Assembly (NCBI RefSeq): GCF_019216885.1
Contig: NZ_JAAQRC020000001.1
Coordinates: forward strand, 1,612,001-1,676,000
Source of the DNA: Methylobacterium sp. SyP6R
GTDB taxonomy: Bacteria > Pseudomonadota > Alphaproteobacteria > Rhizobiales > Beijerinckiaceae
Reading direction: 5' to 3'
DNA length: 64,000 nt
The notes under the pieces were generated by a model. It did not search any database. It was not told where the DNA came from and was given only the letters and a program-made list of their open reading frames with translations. A program made the translations under genes and the position numbers. Shown here piece by piece: positions 50,863 through 60,100 of this stretch (position 1 is the stretch's first letter; each line of letters starts with the position of its first letter).

Positions 50863-51624
50863 CGCGTCCAGGCGGGTCCGCTCCGGCACGTCGATCGGCC
50901 CGACCTGGGCGGCGCGCAGGCCCGCCGCCATCGCCTGAAGGCGGTTCTGCGGGTCCTCGGGCTGGATCACCCCGGCCGACATCACCAGCTTTGCCGCGTC
51001 GTCGACGCTAATCGACAATTCGATCACCTCGGAGCGGGGCAGGTAGAAGAAGAAGCCGGTGGTCGGGTTCGGCGCGCAGGGCAGGAACACGCCGACATGG
51101 TCGTTTCCGCTCCCGAGCGCGGTCTGCACGTCGGGCCCCGCCGGGGCCGACAGGAACACGATCGACCACGTCCCCTTCACCGGGAACTCGACCAGGCCGA
51201 CGGTGCGGAACGAGGTGCCGCTGGTGGAGAACAGCGTCTCGAAGACCTGGCGCAGGCCACGATAGAGCCCCGAGATCACCGGCGTGCGGGCGAGCAGCAC
51301 CTCGCCGAACTCCACCACCGAGCGGCCGACGAGGTTGGCGGTGAGCGCGCCCAGCGTGGTGAGCGCCACGAAGGCGATGACGAGGCCTAAGCCCGGCACG
51401 CTGAACGGCAGGTAATGGTCGGGCAGGTAGGCCGAGGGCACCAGCGGCTTGACCCAGCCGTCGATCAGGCTGATGCACCACCAGGTGATGTAGATCGTGA
51501 TCGCCAGCGGGCCGGCGACGATCACGCCGGTGAAGAAGTAGTTGCGCAGCCGGCCGCGGACGCTGACCCGCTTGCGGGTGACCGGCGGGTCCGGATCGGG
51601 GATCAGCGGCGAGGGTTCCGACAC
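50860..51624 (-). CDS. DUF502 membrane protein
   Basis: 254 aa from GTG at 51624. Two membrane helices at the N-terminus (NYFFTGVIVAGPLAITIYIT and GLGLVIAFVALTTLGALTAN) are followed by a cytoplasmic or membrane-associated domain with LLARTPVISGLYRGLRQVFE, VGLVEFPVKGTWSIVFLSAP and GVFLPCAPNPTTGFFFYLPR, all typical of DUF502. The family is widespread and uncharacterised. Its stop codon lies in the terminal bases of repeat B2, so the insertion provided or preserved the C-terminus. Confidence 0.85.
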   Translation of the reverse strand: MSEPSPLIPDPDPPVTRKRVSVRGRLRNYFFTGVIVAGPLAITIYITWWCISLIDGWVKPLVPSAYLPDHYLPFSVPGLGLVIAFVALTTLGALTANLVGRSVVEFGEVLLARTPVISGLYRGLRQVFETLFSTSGTSFRTVGLVEFPVKGTWSIVFLSAPAGPDVQTALGSGNDHVGVFLPCAPNPTTGFFFYLPRSEVIELSISVDDAAKLVMSAGVIQPEDPQNRLQAMAAGLRAAQVGPIDVPERTRLDA

Positions 51625-51731
51625 GATTGGCGATACTCGATCCCGGCAGGCGCCCCCTGCCCCCGAAGAGGTAGCGGTTTGCTGCGCTGCGCTCAAGGCG
51701 GGCGAGGCCCTTTGGAGTACCCCGAGGCCCT

Positions 51732-52694
51732 TTGAGAGACCCTTTGTCAGTCCGACCGAGACCGGACCGCGTCGCATTGAGGGCGGTCCTGCGTCGCGCC
51801 CTGGCCGATCCCGACGTGACCTGGAGCCTCGGCGGCTACGGGGCGGGCGCCACCTTCCGGCGCGATCCCGGCGAGCCGGCGGCGAGGCCCGGCGGCGGGC
51901 GCCCCGGCCTCGTCACCCCCCGCGGCGCCCTGGTGCTGGGCGAGGCCGACACCCTGGTGCCGGTGGCCTACGAGTCGGCGCTCGGCGGCGAGGACTGGAG
52001 CCAGGCTCTCGCCCTGTGCCGGCCGCTCGACGCCCTGCCGCCCTGCCCTGCCGCCGTCGTGAGCGAATGCGGCCCCGACACGCACGCCGCGCGGACCGGG
52101 GACCGGGACGGGGTGCTGTTCGGCCTCGGCCTGCCCCTGCGCCAGGCCCGGCTCCTCGCCCGGGTGCGGGGCGACGCCGTCCGGGCGCTCCGCGCCGCCT
52201 GCGGACGCCCTGCCGACGCCGCCCTCTGGCAGCGCCTGCCCGGGCTCGGGGCGGTGCTGGTGGCGGTCCACGGCCGCGACCGCATCGAGGTCGTGCTGCC
52301 CGACGCCCATCCGGGGCCGCGCGCCCTCTGGTTCGACAAGCTCCTGCGCCAGGGCCGCCTGCACGCCGCCACGGCCCCGATCCCGGCCGGCCTCGCCCCG
52401 GTGATCCACCTGCATCCGTCGCACCCGCTGACGACGAGCGGCGACGATCTCGGCCGGCATGCCGTGTTCCAGGACTGGCTGGCGCGCTGGGGCGATCCGG
52501 CGCTCGTGGCGCTGAAAGACCGCATCCTCGCCGGGGAGGCGGTCACGGTGCCGGACACGCGGGCGGCGCGGGGCGTGGCGCGGGTGGCGCGGGCGCAACG
52601 GCGGTCTCTGGCTCAGGCGCGCGCCGCCGGGTCGATCGACGAGGATGCGGATGAATCGGTCTCTCCGTCCGTCCCACCCACGACCTCATCCTGA
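51732..52694 (+). CDS. Hypothetical protein (DUF6925-like)
   Basis: 320 aa from TTG at 51732. The pattern LRRALADPDVTWSLGGYGAG and ATFRRDPGEPAARPGGGRPG near the N-terminus resembles a family of cytoplasmic proteins with this ADPDVTWS(L/I)G start in Methylobacterium and Bradyrhizobium (I believe DUF6925). GLGLPLRQARLLARVRGDAV and VIHLHPSHPLTTSGDDLGRH also look conserved. Function unknown. The last residues and the stop codon are provided by repeat A copy 3, so the C-terminus may have been altered. The N-terminal codons lie in a 20-bp repeat (51704-51743). Confidence 0.55.
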   Translation: MRDPLSVRPRPDRVALRAVLRRALADPDVTWSLGGYGAGATFRRDPGEPAARPGGGRPGLVTPRGALVLGEADTLVPVAYESALGGEDWSQALALCRPLDALPPCPAAVVSECGPDTHAARTGDRDGVLFGLGLPLRQARLLARVRGDAVRALRAACGRPADAALWQRLPGLGAVLVAVHGRDRIEVVLPDAHPGPRALWFDKLLRQGRLHAATAPIPAGLAPVIHLHPSHPLTTSGDDLGRHAVFQDWLARWGDPALVALKDRILAGEAVTVPDTRAARGVARVARAQRRSLAQARAAGSIDEDADESVSPSVPPTTSS

Positions 52695-52932
52695 GGTGCC
52701 GGCGATCGAAGATCGCATTCGACCGAAGGGAGCCTCGAAGGAGGGCCCCAGAAACCTCTGCGTCTCACTGGAGCCCGCCTTCGAGGTCAGTCAATCTTCA
52801 ATCGATTGACACGGAATCCGGAAGATCACGTCCGGATTCCGTATCACCAGCCCACGCGGCGCCTGAGCGAAGCCGCTTTCCGCATCGCGAAGCGATCAAT
52901 CGGAAAGCGTATGACACCTCAGGATGAGGTCG
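52681..52932. repeat. Palindromic repeat family A, copy 3, with family B inserted
   Basis: Ends are CGACCTCATCCTGAGGTG (52681-52698) and CACCTCAGGATGAGGTCG (52915-52932). The element is 252 bp instead of 125-141 because repeat B copy 3 (52807-52914) sits just before the right end. TGACAC occurs at both sides of the insertion (52807-52812 and 52912-52917). The left end supplies the stop codon of the upstream gene. Confidence 0.92.
52807..52914. repeat. Palindromic repeat family B, copy 3, inverted and nested
   Basis: 108 bp, reverse complement of copy 1 (29379-29486) with few changes: ends TGACACGG and CGTATGA, a hairpin GGAATCCGGA/TCCGGATTCC, and AAGCCGCTTTCCGCATCGCG. Being nested in repeat A shows that family B moved or was copied after that A copy existed. 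Confidence 0.92.
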
Positions 52933-52989
52933 CAGATGGGATGGGGGCGGCATCAACGCCGCTCGCGCGGAGAACGACTCCCAGCGCCC

Positions 52990-53116
52990 AAGAAAAAAGG
53001 CCGCTCTTGCGAGCGGCCCGAAGTCTAGGGAGGAAACGCCCAAAGAGGGCTGCAGGGCCGCGACGCCATCGCGACCGTGCAGTGCCGAAGATAAGCCCCT
53101 GAGGCGTGTTCGCAAG
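52990..53116 (-). ncRNA. Candidate small RNA with anti-Shine-Dalgarno linker and strong terminator
   Basis: Reading on the minus strand, a hairpin (TGCACGGTCGCGA with TCGCGGCCCTGCA, loop TGGCG) is followed by an unpaired linker with GTTTCCTCCCTAGACTT and then the perfect stem-loop at 52999-53018 ending in TTTTTTCTT. Only a 14-codon frame (MASRPCSPLWAFPP) runs through it. CCUCC-bearing linkers before a Rho-independent hairpin are typical of alphaproteobacterial trans-acting sRNAs. The 5' end is a guess. Confidence 0.4.
52999..53018 (-). terminator. Strong intrinsic terminator
   Basis: GGCCGCTC-TTGC-GAGCGGCC, an 8-bp perfect stem, followed on the minus strand by TTTTTTCTT (complement of 52990-52998). 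The most convincing intrinsic terminator in the window; it ends the candidate small RNA. Confidence 0.8.
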
Positions 53117-53176
53117 TGCGAAAGCGCACCGCGAGTGGATTTTCTCCCAAACGATCGCGCCCGCCTCGAAAACGGC

Positions 53177-53208
53177 GACGCCCCCGCCGGGGAGCCGGCG
53201 GGGGCGTC
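53177..53208 (-). terminator. Terminator of the 48-aa microprotein gene
   Basis: A perfect 14-bp stem (GACGCCCCCGCCGG / CCGGCGGGGGCGTC) with loop GGAG. On the minus strand GCCGTTTTC follows. It lies 25 bp after the microprotein stop. Confidence 0.65.
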
Positions 53209-53233
53209 GTGTCGGTCATGCGGGATCGGGGTG

Positions 53234-53380
53234 TCAGCGACGCAGGATCTTGGTGACGAGGCGGCCGACGAGGTTGCCGGAATCGGTGTAGGGGACCCGG
53301 TCGTCGTAGCGGCCGTCGGGGCGGGTGCGGGGGTCGTCGTTCCCCAGGATCTTGGTGACGATCCGGCCGATGAGGCTCAT
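53234..53380 (-). CDS. 48-aa microprotein with a duplicated GRxVTKIL motif
   Basis: The start at 53380 has an ideal GGAGGATACG site, and the frame ends before a strong hairpin. The product has two copies of the same amphipathic motif: MSLIGRIVTKILGNDDPRTR at the N-terminus and NLVGRLVTKILRR at the C-terminus, joined by a charged middle (PDGRYDDRVPYTDSG). The DNA of the two motifs is also alike (CAGGATCTTGGTGACGA). Two short basic-amphipathic helices with an acidic hinge suggest binding to membrane or to a partner; this is inference. No family recognised. Confidence 0.75.
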   Translation of the reverse strand: MSLIGRIVTKILGNDDPRTRPDGRYDDRVPYTDSGNLVGRLVTKILRR

Positions 53381-53457
53381 CGTATCCTCCGAGTGCGCTG
53401 GCGTGAGGTCTTCCGGGATAGAACGGCCGAACAGCCTGAGCCGTTCCGATGCCTCCG

Positions 53458-54354
53458 TCACGCCCGCTCCGCCATCGCCTCGAAGACCAGGGCGTGGCGG
53501 GCCGCCAGCGCCGCGATGTCGGTCGCATAGCCGCCGCCGATCACCGCGGCGAGGGGGATGCCGCGCCGATGCGCCTCGCCGATCACGTAGGCCTCGCGCC
53601 GGCGCAGGCCGTCGTCGGAGAGCGCCAGGCGGCCGAGCCGGTCGTCGCGGTGGGGATCGACGCCGGCATTGTAGAAGACGAGATCCGGGCGCTGCCCGTC
53701 GAGGAGGCGCGGCACGTGCTGGCTCAGCGCCGCCAGGTAATCGTCGTCGGTCAGCCCGTCGGGCAGGCCGATATCGAGGTCCCCCGGCACCTTGTCGGTC
53801 GGGTAGTTCTTCTCGGCATGCATCGAGAAGGTGAACAGGTCGGGTTCGCCGCGCAGGCAATCGGCGGTGCCGTCGCCCTGGTGCACGTCGAGGTCGATGA
53901 CCAGCGCCCGGCGGATCGTGCCCTCGCGCTTCAAGGCGAGGGCCGCCACCGCGACGTCGTTGAAGACGCAGAACCCCCGCCCCCCGTCGCGCCTGCCGTG
54001 GTGGCTGCCGCCCGCGGTACTGCCGGCAAGGCCGCCCCGGAGCGCCAGCCGCGCGGCGAGCAGCGTGCCGCCGGCCGAGGCGAGCGAGCGCCGCGCCACC
54101 CCGGCATCGACCGGCAGGCCGATCGCCCGCTCGACCGCCCGGGGCACCGTCCCGGTGACGACCTGCTCGACATAGACCGCGTCATGGGCGAGTCCGATCA
54201 GGTCCGGGCTCGCGGGCTCAGGGATCACGAAGCCGTCGGGCACCAGGCCGCGGGCCGTGATCGTGGCGGCGAGCTGCCCGTACTTGCCCATCGGGAAGCG
54301 GTGGCCCTCCGGCAGCGCGGCCTCGTAGGCCGGGTGGAACACGACCGGAACCAT
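53458..54354 (-). CDS. Histone deacetylase family protein (class II-like, HdaH/AcuC type)
   Basis: 298 aa from Met at 54354. The arginase/deacetylase fold shows PVVFHPAYEAALPEGHRFPM at the start, the histidine pair in STAGGSHHGRRDGGRGFCVF, zinc ligands in RALVIDLDVHQGDGTADCLR (Asp, His) and NAGVDPHRDDRLGRLALSDD (Asp). Bacterial members remove acetyl groups from proteins or small acetylated polyamines. An N-terminal extension to 54468 is arginine-rich and unsupported. It is divergent from tamA, leaving a 430-bp gap without another gene. Confidence 0.92.
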   Translation of the reverse strand: MVPVVFHPAYEAALPEGHRFPMGKYGQLAATITARGLVPDGFVIPEPASPDLIGLAHDAVYVEQVVTGTVPRAVERAIGLPVDAGVARRSLASAGGTLLAARLALRGGLAGSTAGGSHHGRRDGGRGFCVFNDVAVAALALKREGTIRRALVIDLDVHQGDGTADCLRGEPDLFTFSMHAEKNYPTDKVPGDLDIGLPDGLTDDDYLAALSQHVPRLLDGQRPDLVFYNAGVDPHRDDRLGRLALSDDGLRRREAYVIGEAHRRGIPLAAVIGGGYATDIAALAARHALVFEAMAERA

Positions 54355-54784
54355 GGACGAGACCCTGTGGACAGCGGGGATGACACGGATACGCTCAACG
54401 CACCGGCCCGGCTCGCAGCAGGCGCGACCGCGCGCCGCGGGCATCGGACGATCGTCCCGCGGGATCAACAGGGTTGGCGCAGGGCCCTGGACCCGTCCAG
54501 CCGGCCCATTTTCCCGTCCGCGGCTCCCCTTCCGCCGGCTTATGCTCTAGCTTGGTCCGGGATCGGGCGGGACAACGGTCACGGTTTGAACACGAATTCC
54601 CCCGACCCTTAGGGCAGATGTGTCTCGATCGCCATCGTGTCGGGCACGATGCGGCGGGGGACGGGAAGGCTCGCCATCGATCACGGTCCGCGACGATGGC
54701 GGGCATCGGGCACGCCGTCGGCGTGAAAGAATTTTTTTCAAGGCTCGCCTCGGGGGGCGGAGCCGGCAAGCACGGCCGGGGGGC

Positions 54785-56788
54785 ATGCGGGAGCGGGTCG
54801 ATCATCGCGGCGCGAACAGGGCGCGTCCGTCGGGTGCGGGAGTGGCGACGACGCTCGGGCTCGGGCTCGTCCTGGGTCTCGGGGCGGCGGAGCCGGCGCG
54901 GGCCTTCGACCTGTTCGGCCTGTTCGGGTCCGAGGAGGCGCCGCCGGCGCCGAGCCCGGCCGCCCTGCCCTACGCGGTCCGCTTCCAGGGCGTCGAGGAC
55001 GAGGACCTGCTCCGCGCCCTCCAGGACACGTCGAGCCTCTACCGCCTGCGCAACGACGCGCCACCGGACGGCGAGGGCCTGCTGCGCCGGGCCGAGGCCG
55101 ACGCGCCCCGCCTCGTCGATGCGCTCTCGGGATTCGGCTACTATGCCGGCCGGGTGACCTTCCGCATCGAGGACGTGGTGCTCGGCGGCGATGCCGCGGC
55201 TTTGGCCGCCGTGCGCGCCGCCGAGGCCGCCCGCAACCGCAGCCTCGTGGCTGTGCGGATCTCCGTCGACCAGGGCCCGCTCTATCACCTGCGCACCCTC
55301 ACGGTGCTCGATCCGGCGGGCGTGCCCTTCCCCCCGGAGGTCGTGCCGGCCCGCCTCACCCGCCTCGACGGCGAGGTGCCGGCCCGCTCGGCGACCGTGC
55401 TCGCCCGCGAGGCGGCGCTGATCGATGCGTTTCGCCGCGACGGCTACCCCTTCGCCAAGGTGCTGCGGCGCCAGCCGGTGGTGGACGACACCGCCCACGT
55501 CATGGACGTGACCTTCGTGGTCGATCCCGGGCCGAAGGCGCGGCTCGGCACCGTCACGGTGCGGGGTACGCAAAACCTCGATCCGGCGGTGGTGCGCTCC
55601 TTCATCTATGCCGAGCCGGGCGATCCCTACTCGCCGCAGGCTTTGTCCGACATCCGCCGCTCGGTCTCGCGGATCGAGGCGCTCGGCGGCGTGCGGGTGC
55701 GCGAGGGCACGGCGCTCGACCCCGACGGCACCCTGCCGGTCTTCGTCGACGTCACCGAGCGCTCGCCGCACATCGTCGGGGTGTCGGCCCGCTACTCCAC
55801 CGTCGACGGGCCGGGGGTGCGCGCCTACTGGGCCGACCGCAACCTGTTCGGCGGCGGCGAGACCCTGCGGATCGACGCCGACCTGTCCTATCTCGGCCTC
55901 GGCACCGACTACTACGCCCGCCGCCGCAAGCTCGCCGGCATCGAGACCAACGGGCTCGGCGGCCGGCTCGCCGCGACCTTCGTCAAGCCCGCCCTGTTCG
56001 GCACCCGCAACGACCTCCTCGCCAGCGCCTTCATCGGCCGCGAGGTGCAGCAATCCTATCTCAGCGACGCCACCGGCTTCACGGTGGCGGTGCGCCGCCG
56101 CTTCGCCGACGCCTTCTCGGCGCAGGTCGGCCTCGACGGCCGGTTCGGCTCGGATCGCGACGCGCTCGGCAAGGTCGATTACGCCCTCCTCGGCCTGAAT
56201 GCCGGCGTCACCTACGATTCCACCGACAGCCTGCTCGACCCGACCCGAGGCTTTCGCGTCACCGCCTCGCTCACCCCCTATGCGGGTCTCGGCAACAGCC
56301 CGGACCTCCTCATCGCCAAGGCGCAAGGCTCGACCTATTATGCGTTCGACGACGAGGGCCGCTACATCCTGGCCGCCCGCCTCGGCTTCGGCTCGGTCAG
56401 CGGTGCGAGCCTTGCCGACGTGCCGGCGTCCTTGCGCTTCTTTGCCGGCGGCGGCGGCTCGATCCGCGGCTATTCCTACCGCACCGTCGGGCCGATCGGC
56501 CCCTACCAGCTGCCGATCGGCGGGCGCTCGCTGCTCGAGGGCTCGATCGAGGGCCGGATCAAGATCACCGACACGATCGGCATCGTGCCCTTCGTCGATG
56601 CCGGCACGGCGTTTGCCGGCACCCTACCGGATTTCGACGAGCGCATCCGCGTCGCGGCGGGCTTGGGCCTGCGCTACTACACCGGCATCGGCCCGATCCG
56701 GGTCGATCTCGCGGTGCCGCTGAACCCCGACAAGCAGCTCAAGCAGCCGCCGGTCGCCCTCTACATCAGCCTCGGTCAGGCCTTCTGA
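54785..56788 (+). CDS. tamA: Outer membrane assembly factor TamA (Omp85 family)
   Basis: 667 aa from ATG 54785 (an upstream in-frame extension to 54620 is arginine-rich and improbable). A signal peptide (GVATTLGLGLVLGLGAAEPA, then RA-F) precedes POTRA domains (about residues 80-330, e.g. RLGTVTVRGTQNLDPAVVRS). The beta-barrel has ISARYSTVDGPG-like, GLNAGVTYDSTDSLLDPTRG and FAGGGGSIRGYSYRTVGPIG blocks, the last being the lid-lock motif region, and ends in LYISLGQAF, the terminal aromatic of outer membrane proteins. With TamB it assembles autotransporters or moves lipids between membranes. Followed by repeat D3 and tamB. Confidence 0.93.
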   Translation: MRERVDHRGANRARPSGAGVATTLGLGLVLGLGAAEPARAFDLFGLFGSEEAPPAPSPAALPYAVRFQGVEDEDLLRALQDTSSLYRLRNDAPPDGEGLLRRAEADAPRLVDALSGFGYYAGRVTFRIEDVVLGGDAAALAAVRAAEAARNRSLVAVRISVDQGPLYHLRTLTVLDPAGVPFPPEVVPARLTRLDGEVPARSATVLAREAALIDAFRRDGYPFAKVLRRQPVVDDTAHVMDVTFVVDPGPKARLGTVTVRGTQNLDPAVVRSFIYAEPGDPYSPQALSDIRRSVSRIEALGGVRVREGTALDPDGTLPVFVDVTERSPHIVGVSARYSTVDGPGVRAYWADRNLFGGGETLRIDADLSYLGLGTDYYARRRKLAGIETNGLGGRLAATFVKPALFGTRNDLLASAFIGREVQQSYLSDATGFTVAVRRRFADAFSAQVGLDGRFGSDRDALGKVDYALLGLNAGVTYDSTDSLLDPTRGFRVTASLTPYAGLGNSPDLLIAKAQGSTYYAFDDEGRYILAARLGFGSVSGASLADVPASLRFFAGGGGSIRGYSYRTVGPIGPYQLPIGGRSLLEGSIEGRIKITDTIGIVPFVDAGTAFAGTLPDFDERIRVAAGLGLRYYTGIGPIRVDLAVPLNPDKQLKQPPVALYISLGQAF

Positions 56789-56881
56789 TGATGCAGATGC
56801 GAGGATGTGCGCTGGGCGTCTCTCAGTCTCCGCAGGGGGACTTGGGTGATAGTCGGGTGCCAGGAAAAGCGCGGGCTCTCT

Positions 56882-57085
56882 CCTCTCCCCGCGGGCGGGG
56901 AGAGGGCTGCGTCTCCGTTCAGGAGATGCAGCAAGCTGCGAACCGCAGGTTCGCCGCGAGGGTGAGGGGGTGTTTCCGGAAGAGCCTCATCCTGAGGCAC
57001 CCCCTCACCCTCGCTCCGGCCGCGCCTGCGCTCACTTCATCGACGACAAGGTCGATGAAGTCCTCTCCCCGCCCGCGGGGAGAGG
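56882..57085. repeat. Palindromic repeat family D, copy 3
   Basis: About 204 bp with the 24-bp palindromic ends (56882-56905, 57062-57085). It is placed between tamA and tamB, 35 bp before the tamB start, where a hairpin could lower expression of the downstream gene. Confidence 0.9.
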
Positions 57086-57119
57086 GGATCCCGCGCTCTG
57101 TTCTGGTCCGGAGGGTGTC

Positions 57120-60100
57120 ATGAAGATCCCGGCGCTCTTCAGCGGCTCCACTCGCTCGGGAAAAGGCTTTGGCTTGCCCCGCCTCCTCACCGCCGCCATC
57201 GCCGTCAGCCTCCTGGCGCTCGCCTGGCTCGGCCACGCCGCCACCGGCGAGGCGGCGGAGGGCGAGACCACGATCCTCGGCGACCTCCTGTCCCGCGCCC
57301 TCTCGACCCCGGCCTCGCGGGTCTCGATCGGCGCCGTCGACGGGGCGCTCTCCTCCGACGCCACGATCCGCGACGTCGCCATCGCCGACCGCGACGGCGT
57401 CTGGCTGCGCCTCGACAAGGCGCGGCTGATCTGGCGCCGCACCGCGCTGCTGTCGCGGCGCCTGGAGATCGACCGGCTGGAGATCGGGCGGCTCGAGGTC
57501 TTGCGCCGCCCCCTGCCCTCCGCCACCCCGCCGTCGCAGGACAAGGAGGCGCTGCTGCCCGACCTGCCAGTCAAGGTGGTGGTCAAGGCCTTCGCGCTCT
57601 CCGACCTCGTGCTGGGCGAGCCGGTGCTCGGCGAGCCCGCCCGCATCGGCGGGGCTGGACAGGCCACCCTCGGCGACCCGCGCGAGGGCCTCGATCTCGG
57701 ATTCGGCCTGCGCCGGCTCGACAAGCCCGGCACCGTGACCCTCAAGCTCGTCTACGTGCCGGAGACGAGCCGCCTGGAGGTGAAGCTCGCCCAGGACGAG
57801 CCGGAAGGCGGCCTCGCGGCACGGCTGATGAACCTGCCGGGCTTGCCCCCCGTGAGCCTCGATCTCGACGGCAACGGCACGCTGGACGCCTGGAACGCGG
57901 CTCTCGCCTTCAAGGCCGGCGAGGGCATCGGCGCCGACGGCAAGGCCCGCATCGACCGGGTCGGGGCTGAGCGCCGGATGGTGCTCGACCTCGCCTCGCG
58001 GGTCGAAGGCCTGATGCCCGGGCCGCTCGCCGCCGTGTTCTCCGGCACCACCCGGCTCGACGGGTCGCTGCGCTTCGCCGATTCCGGCGCGGTGCAGGTC
58101 GACCGGTTCGAGCTGACCTCCCGCACCGCGCGGCTGGCGCTGAACGGCGGGGTCGACGCGGCCCGCAACGCCGACCTGACCTTGCAAGCCCGGGCGCTCC
58201 CGACCGAGGGCGGCGTCACCAAGGCCGGTGACTCGACCCTCGAAGCCCTGGTGCTGGATGCGAGCCTGAAAGGCCCCCTCGCCGCCCCCGCCGTGCGCGG
58301 GACCCTGCGCGCCGCCGGCCTCTCGGCGGCGGGCAGCCGGCTCGGCCGGGCGAGCGCCGACCTCGTCGCCGAGCCGCTGCCGCGCACACCGGACGGCCAG
58401 TCCTTCCGCCTCGACGCGAAGGCCGAGGTGGACGGCCTCCACCTCGCCGATCCGGCCATGCGGCGGGCGATCGGCCCGAAGGCGTCCTTTAACCTCACCG
58501 GCCGCATCGACCCGAACGGCGTCGCCGATCTCGACGCGGTCACCATCGAGGCGCCGACCGCCAAGGCCCGCTATGCCGGCCGTATCGGCCGCGACGTGGT
58601 GGCGGGCACGCTCCAGGCGGAATTGCCCGACCTCGCGGCCTTCTCGCTCGCCGCCGGCCGGCCGCTCGGCGGCCGCGTCGCCGTGAAGGCGCTGCTCTCC
58701 GGCGATCCCGGCCGGGCCGGCGTGACCGCCGATGTCGAGGCGAGCACCGAAAAGCTGTTCCTCGGCACCCCCGCCCTCGACCGGACTCTCGGCCGCGAGC
58801 CGCGATTCGCCGGCCGCCTCACCCGCCTGCCCGACGGCTACGCCGTCCAGGCCGCGCGCCTGACCGGCACGGCGGTGACCGCCACGGTCGACGGCCGCGC
58901 CACCGAGGCCAAGGCCGACATGACCGGCCGGGTCGACCTCACCGACCTCGCCACCCTCGATCCCGAACTCGCCGGGAAGGCGGGGTTAGAGGCGCGTCTC
59001 ACCGGATCGCTGGAGCACCCGGACGTCGCCCTGACCGTCTCGGCCCCCGAGGCCCGGGCGATGGGCCGGCCGATCCGCGACCTCGCGGCCAAGGCGAACG
59101 TGACCGACGCCACCGGCGCCCTCGACGGCACCGTGGCCCTGTCCGGCCGGGTCGACGGCAAGCCGCTCTCCGGCGACCTCCACCTCGCCAGGCGCGGCGC
59201 CGACTGGGTGCTCGACCGGCTCGGCCTGACCCTCGGCTCGGTGGCGCTCACCGGCCGCGCCACCGTCGATCCGGCCTCCCGCCTCGCCGAGGGTGCGGTG
59301 TCGCTCAAGGCCGGCAACCTCGACGACCTCTCGGCCCTGGCGCTCACCCGGCTCCAGGGGCGCCTCGATGCCGCGATCGCGCTGAGCCGCACCGGCGGCA
59401 GGCAGGACGCGACGGTGCGGGCGACCGGCGAGGGCGTGCGGGCGGCAGGCGTGGCGCTCTCGCGCCTCGACGCGGATCTCGCCGGCACCGACCTCTGGAC
59501 CAGCCCCCGGGTCTCCGGCCGGCTCAACGCCGACCGGCTCGTGGCCGGCTCCGAGACGATCGAGGCGATCCGCCTCGACGCCAAGCCCGCGCCCGACGGC
59601 AGCGACCTCGTGCTCCAGGCCCGGGCCCGGGGCTTTGCCCTCGACGGCGCCGCCCGGCTGGTCCCGGCCGCCCATCCCCGCCTCGACCTGTCGCGCTTCA
59701 GCGCCGTGCGCGTGGCCGACCGGCTGACGCTCGCGGGTCCCGCGACCGTGACCGTCAAGGACGAGGGCGTGACGGTGGCGGGCCTCGCCATCGCCGCCGG
59801 CTCCGGCCGCGCCCATCTCGACGGCACGATCGGCAAGACCCTCGACCTGCGGCTCGGTCTCAAGAGCCTGCCGCTCGCCATGGCCCGCATCGCCTCGCCG
59901 AGCCTGAATCTGTCGGGCATTCTCGACGGCGAGGCGGCGCTGACCGGTCCGGCCGCGAGCCCGGAGGGACGCTATTCCTTGAGCGTTTCGCGCCTTGTGA
60001 CGCCCGAGACCCGCTCCGCCGGCCTGCCGCCGATCGACGCCAAGGCCTCCGGCCGGATCGAGGACGGCCGCGCCGGCCTCGACGGGACGGTGAATGCGGG

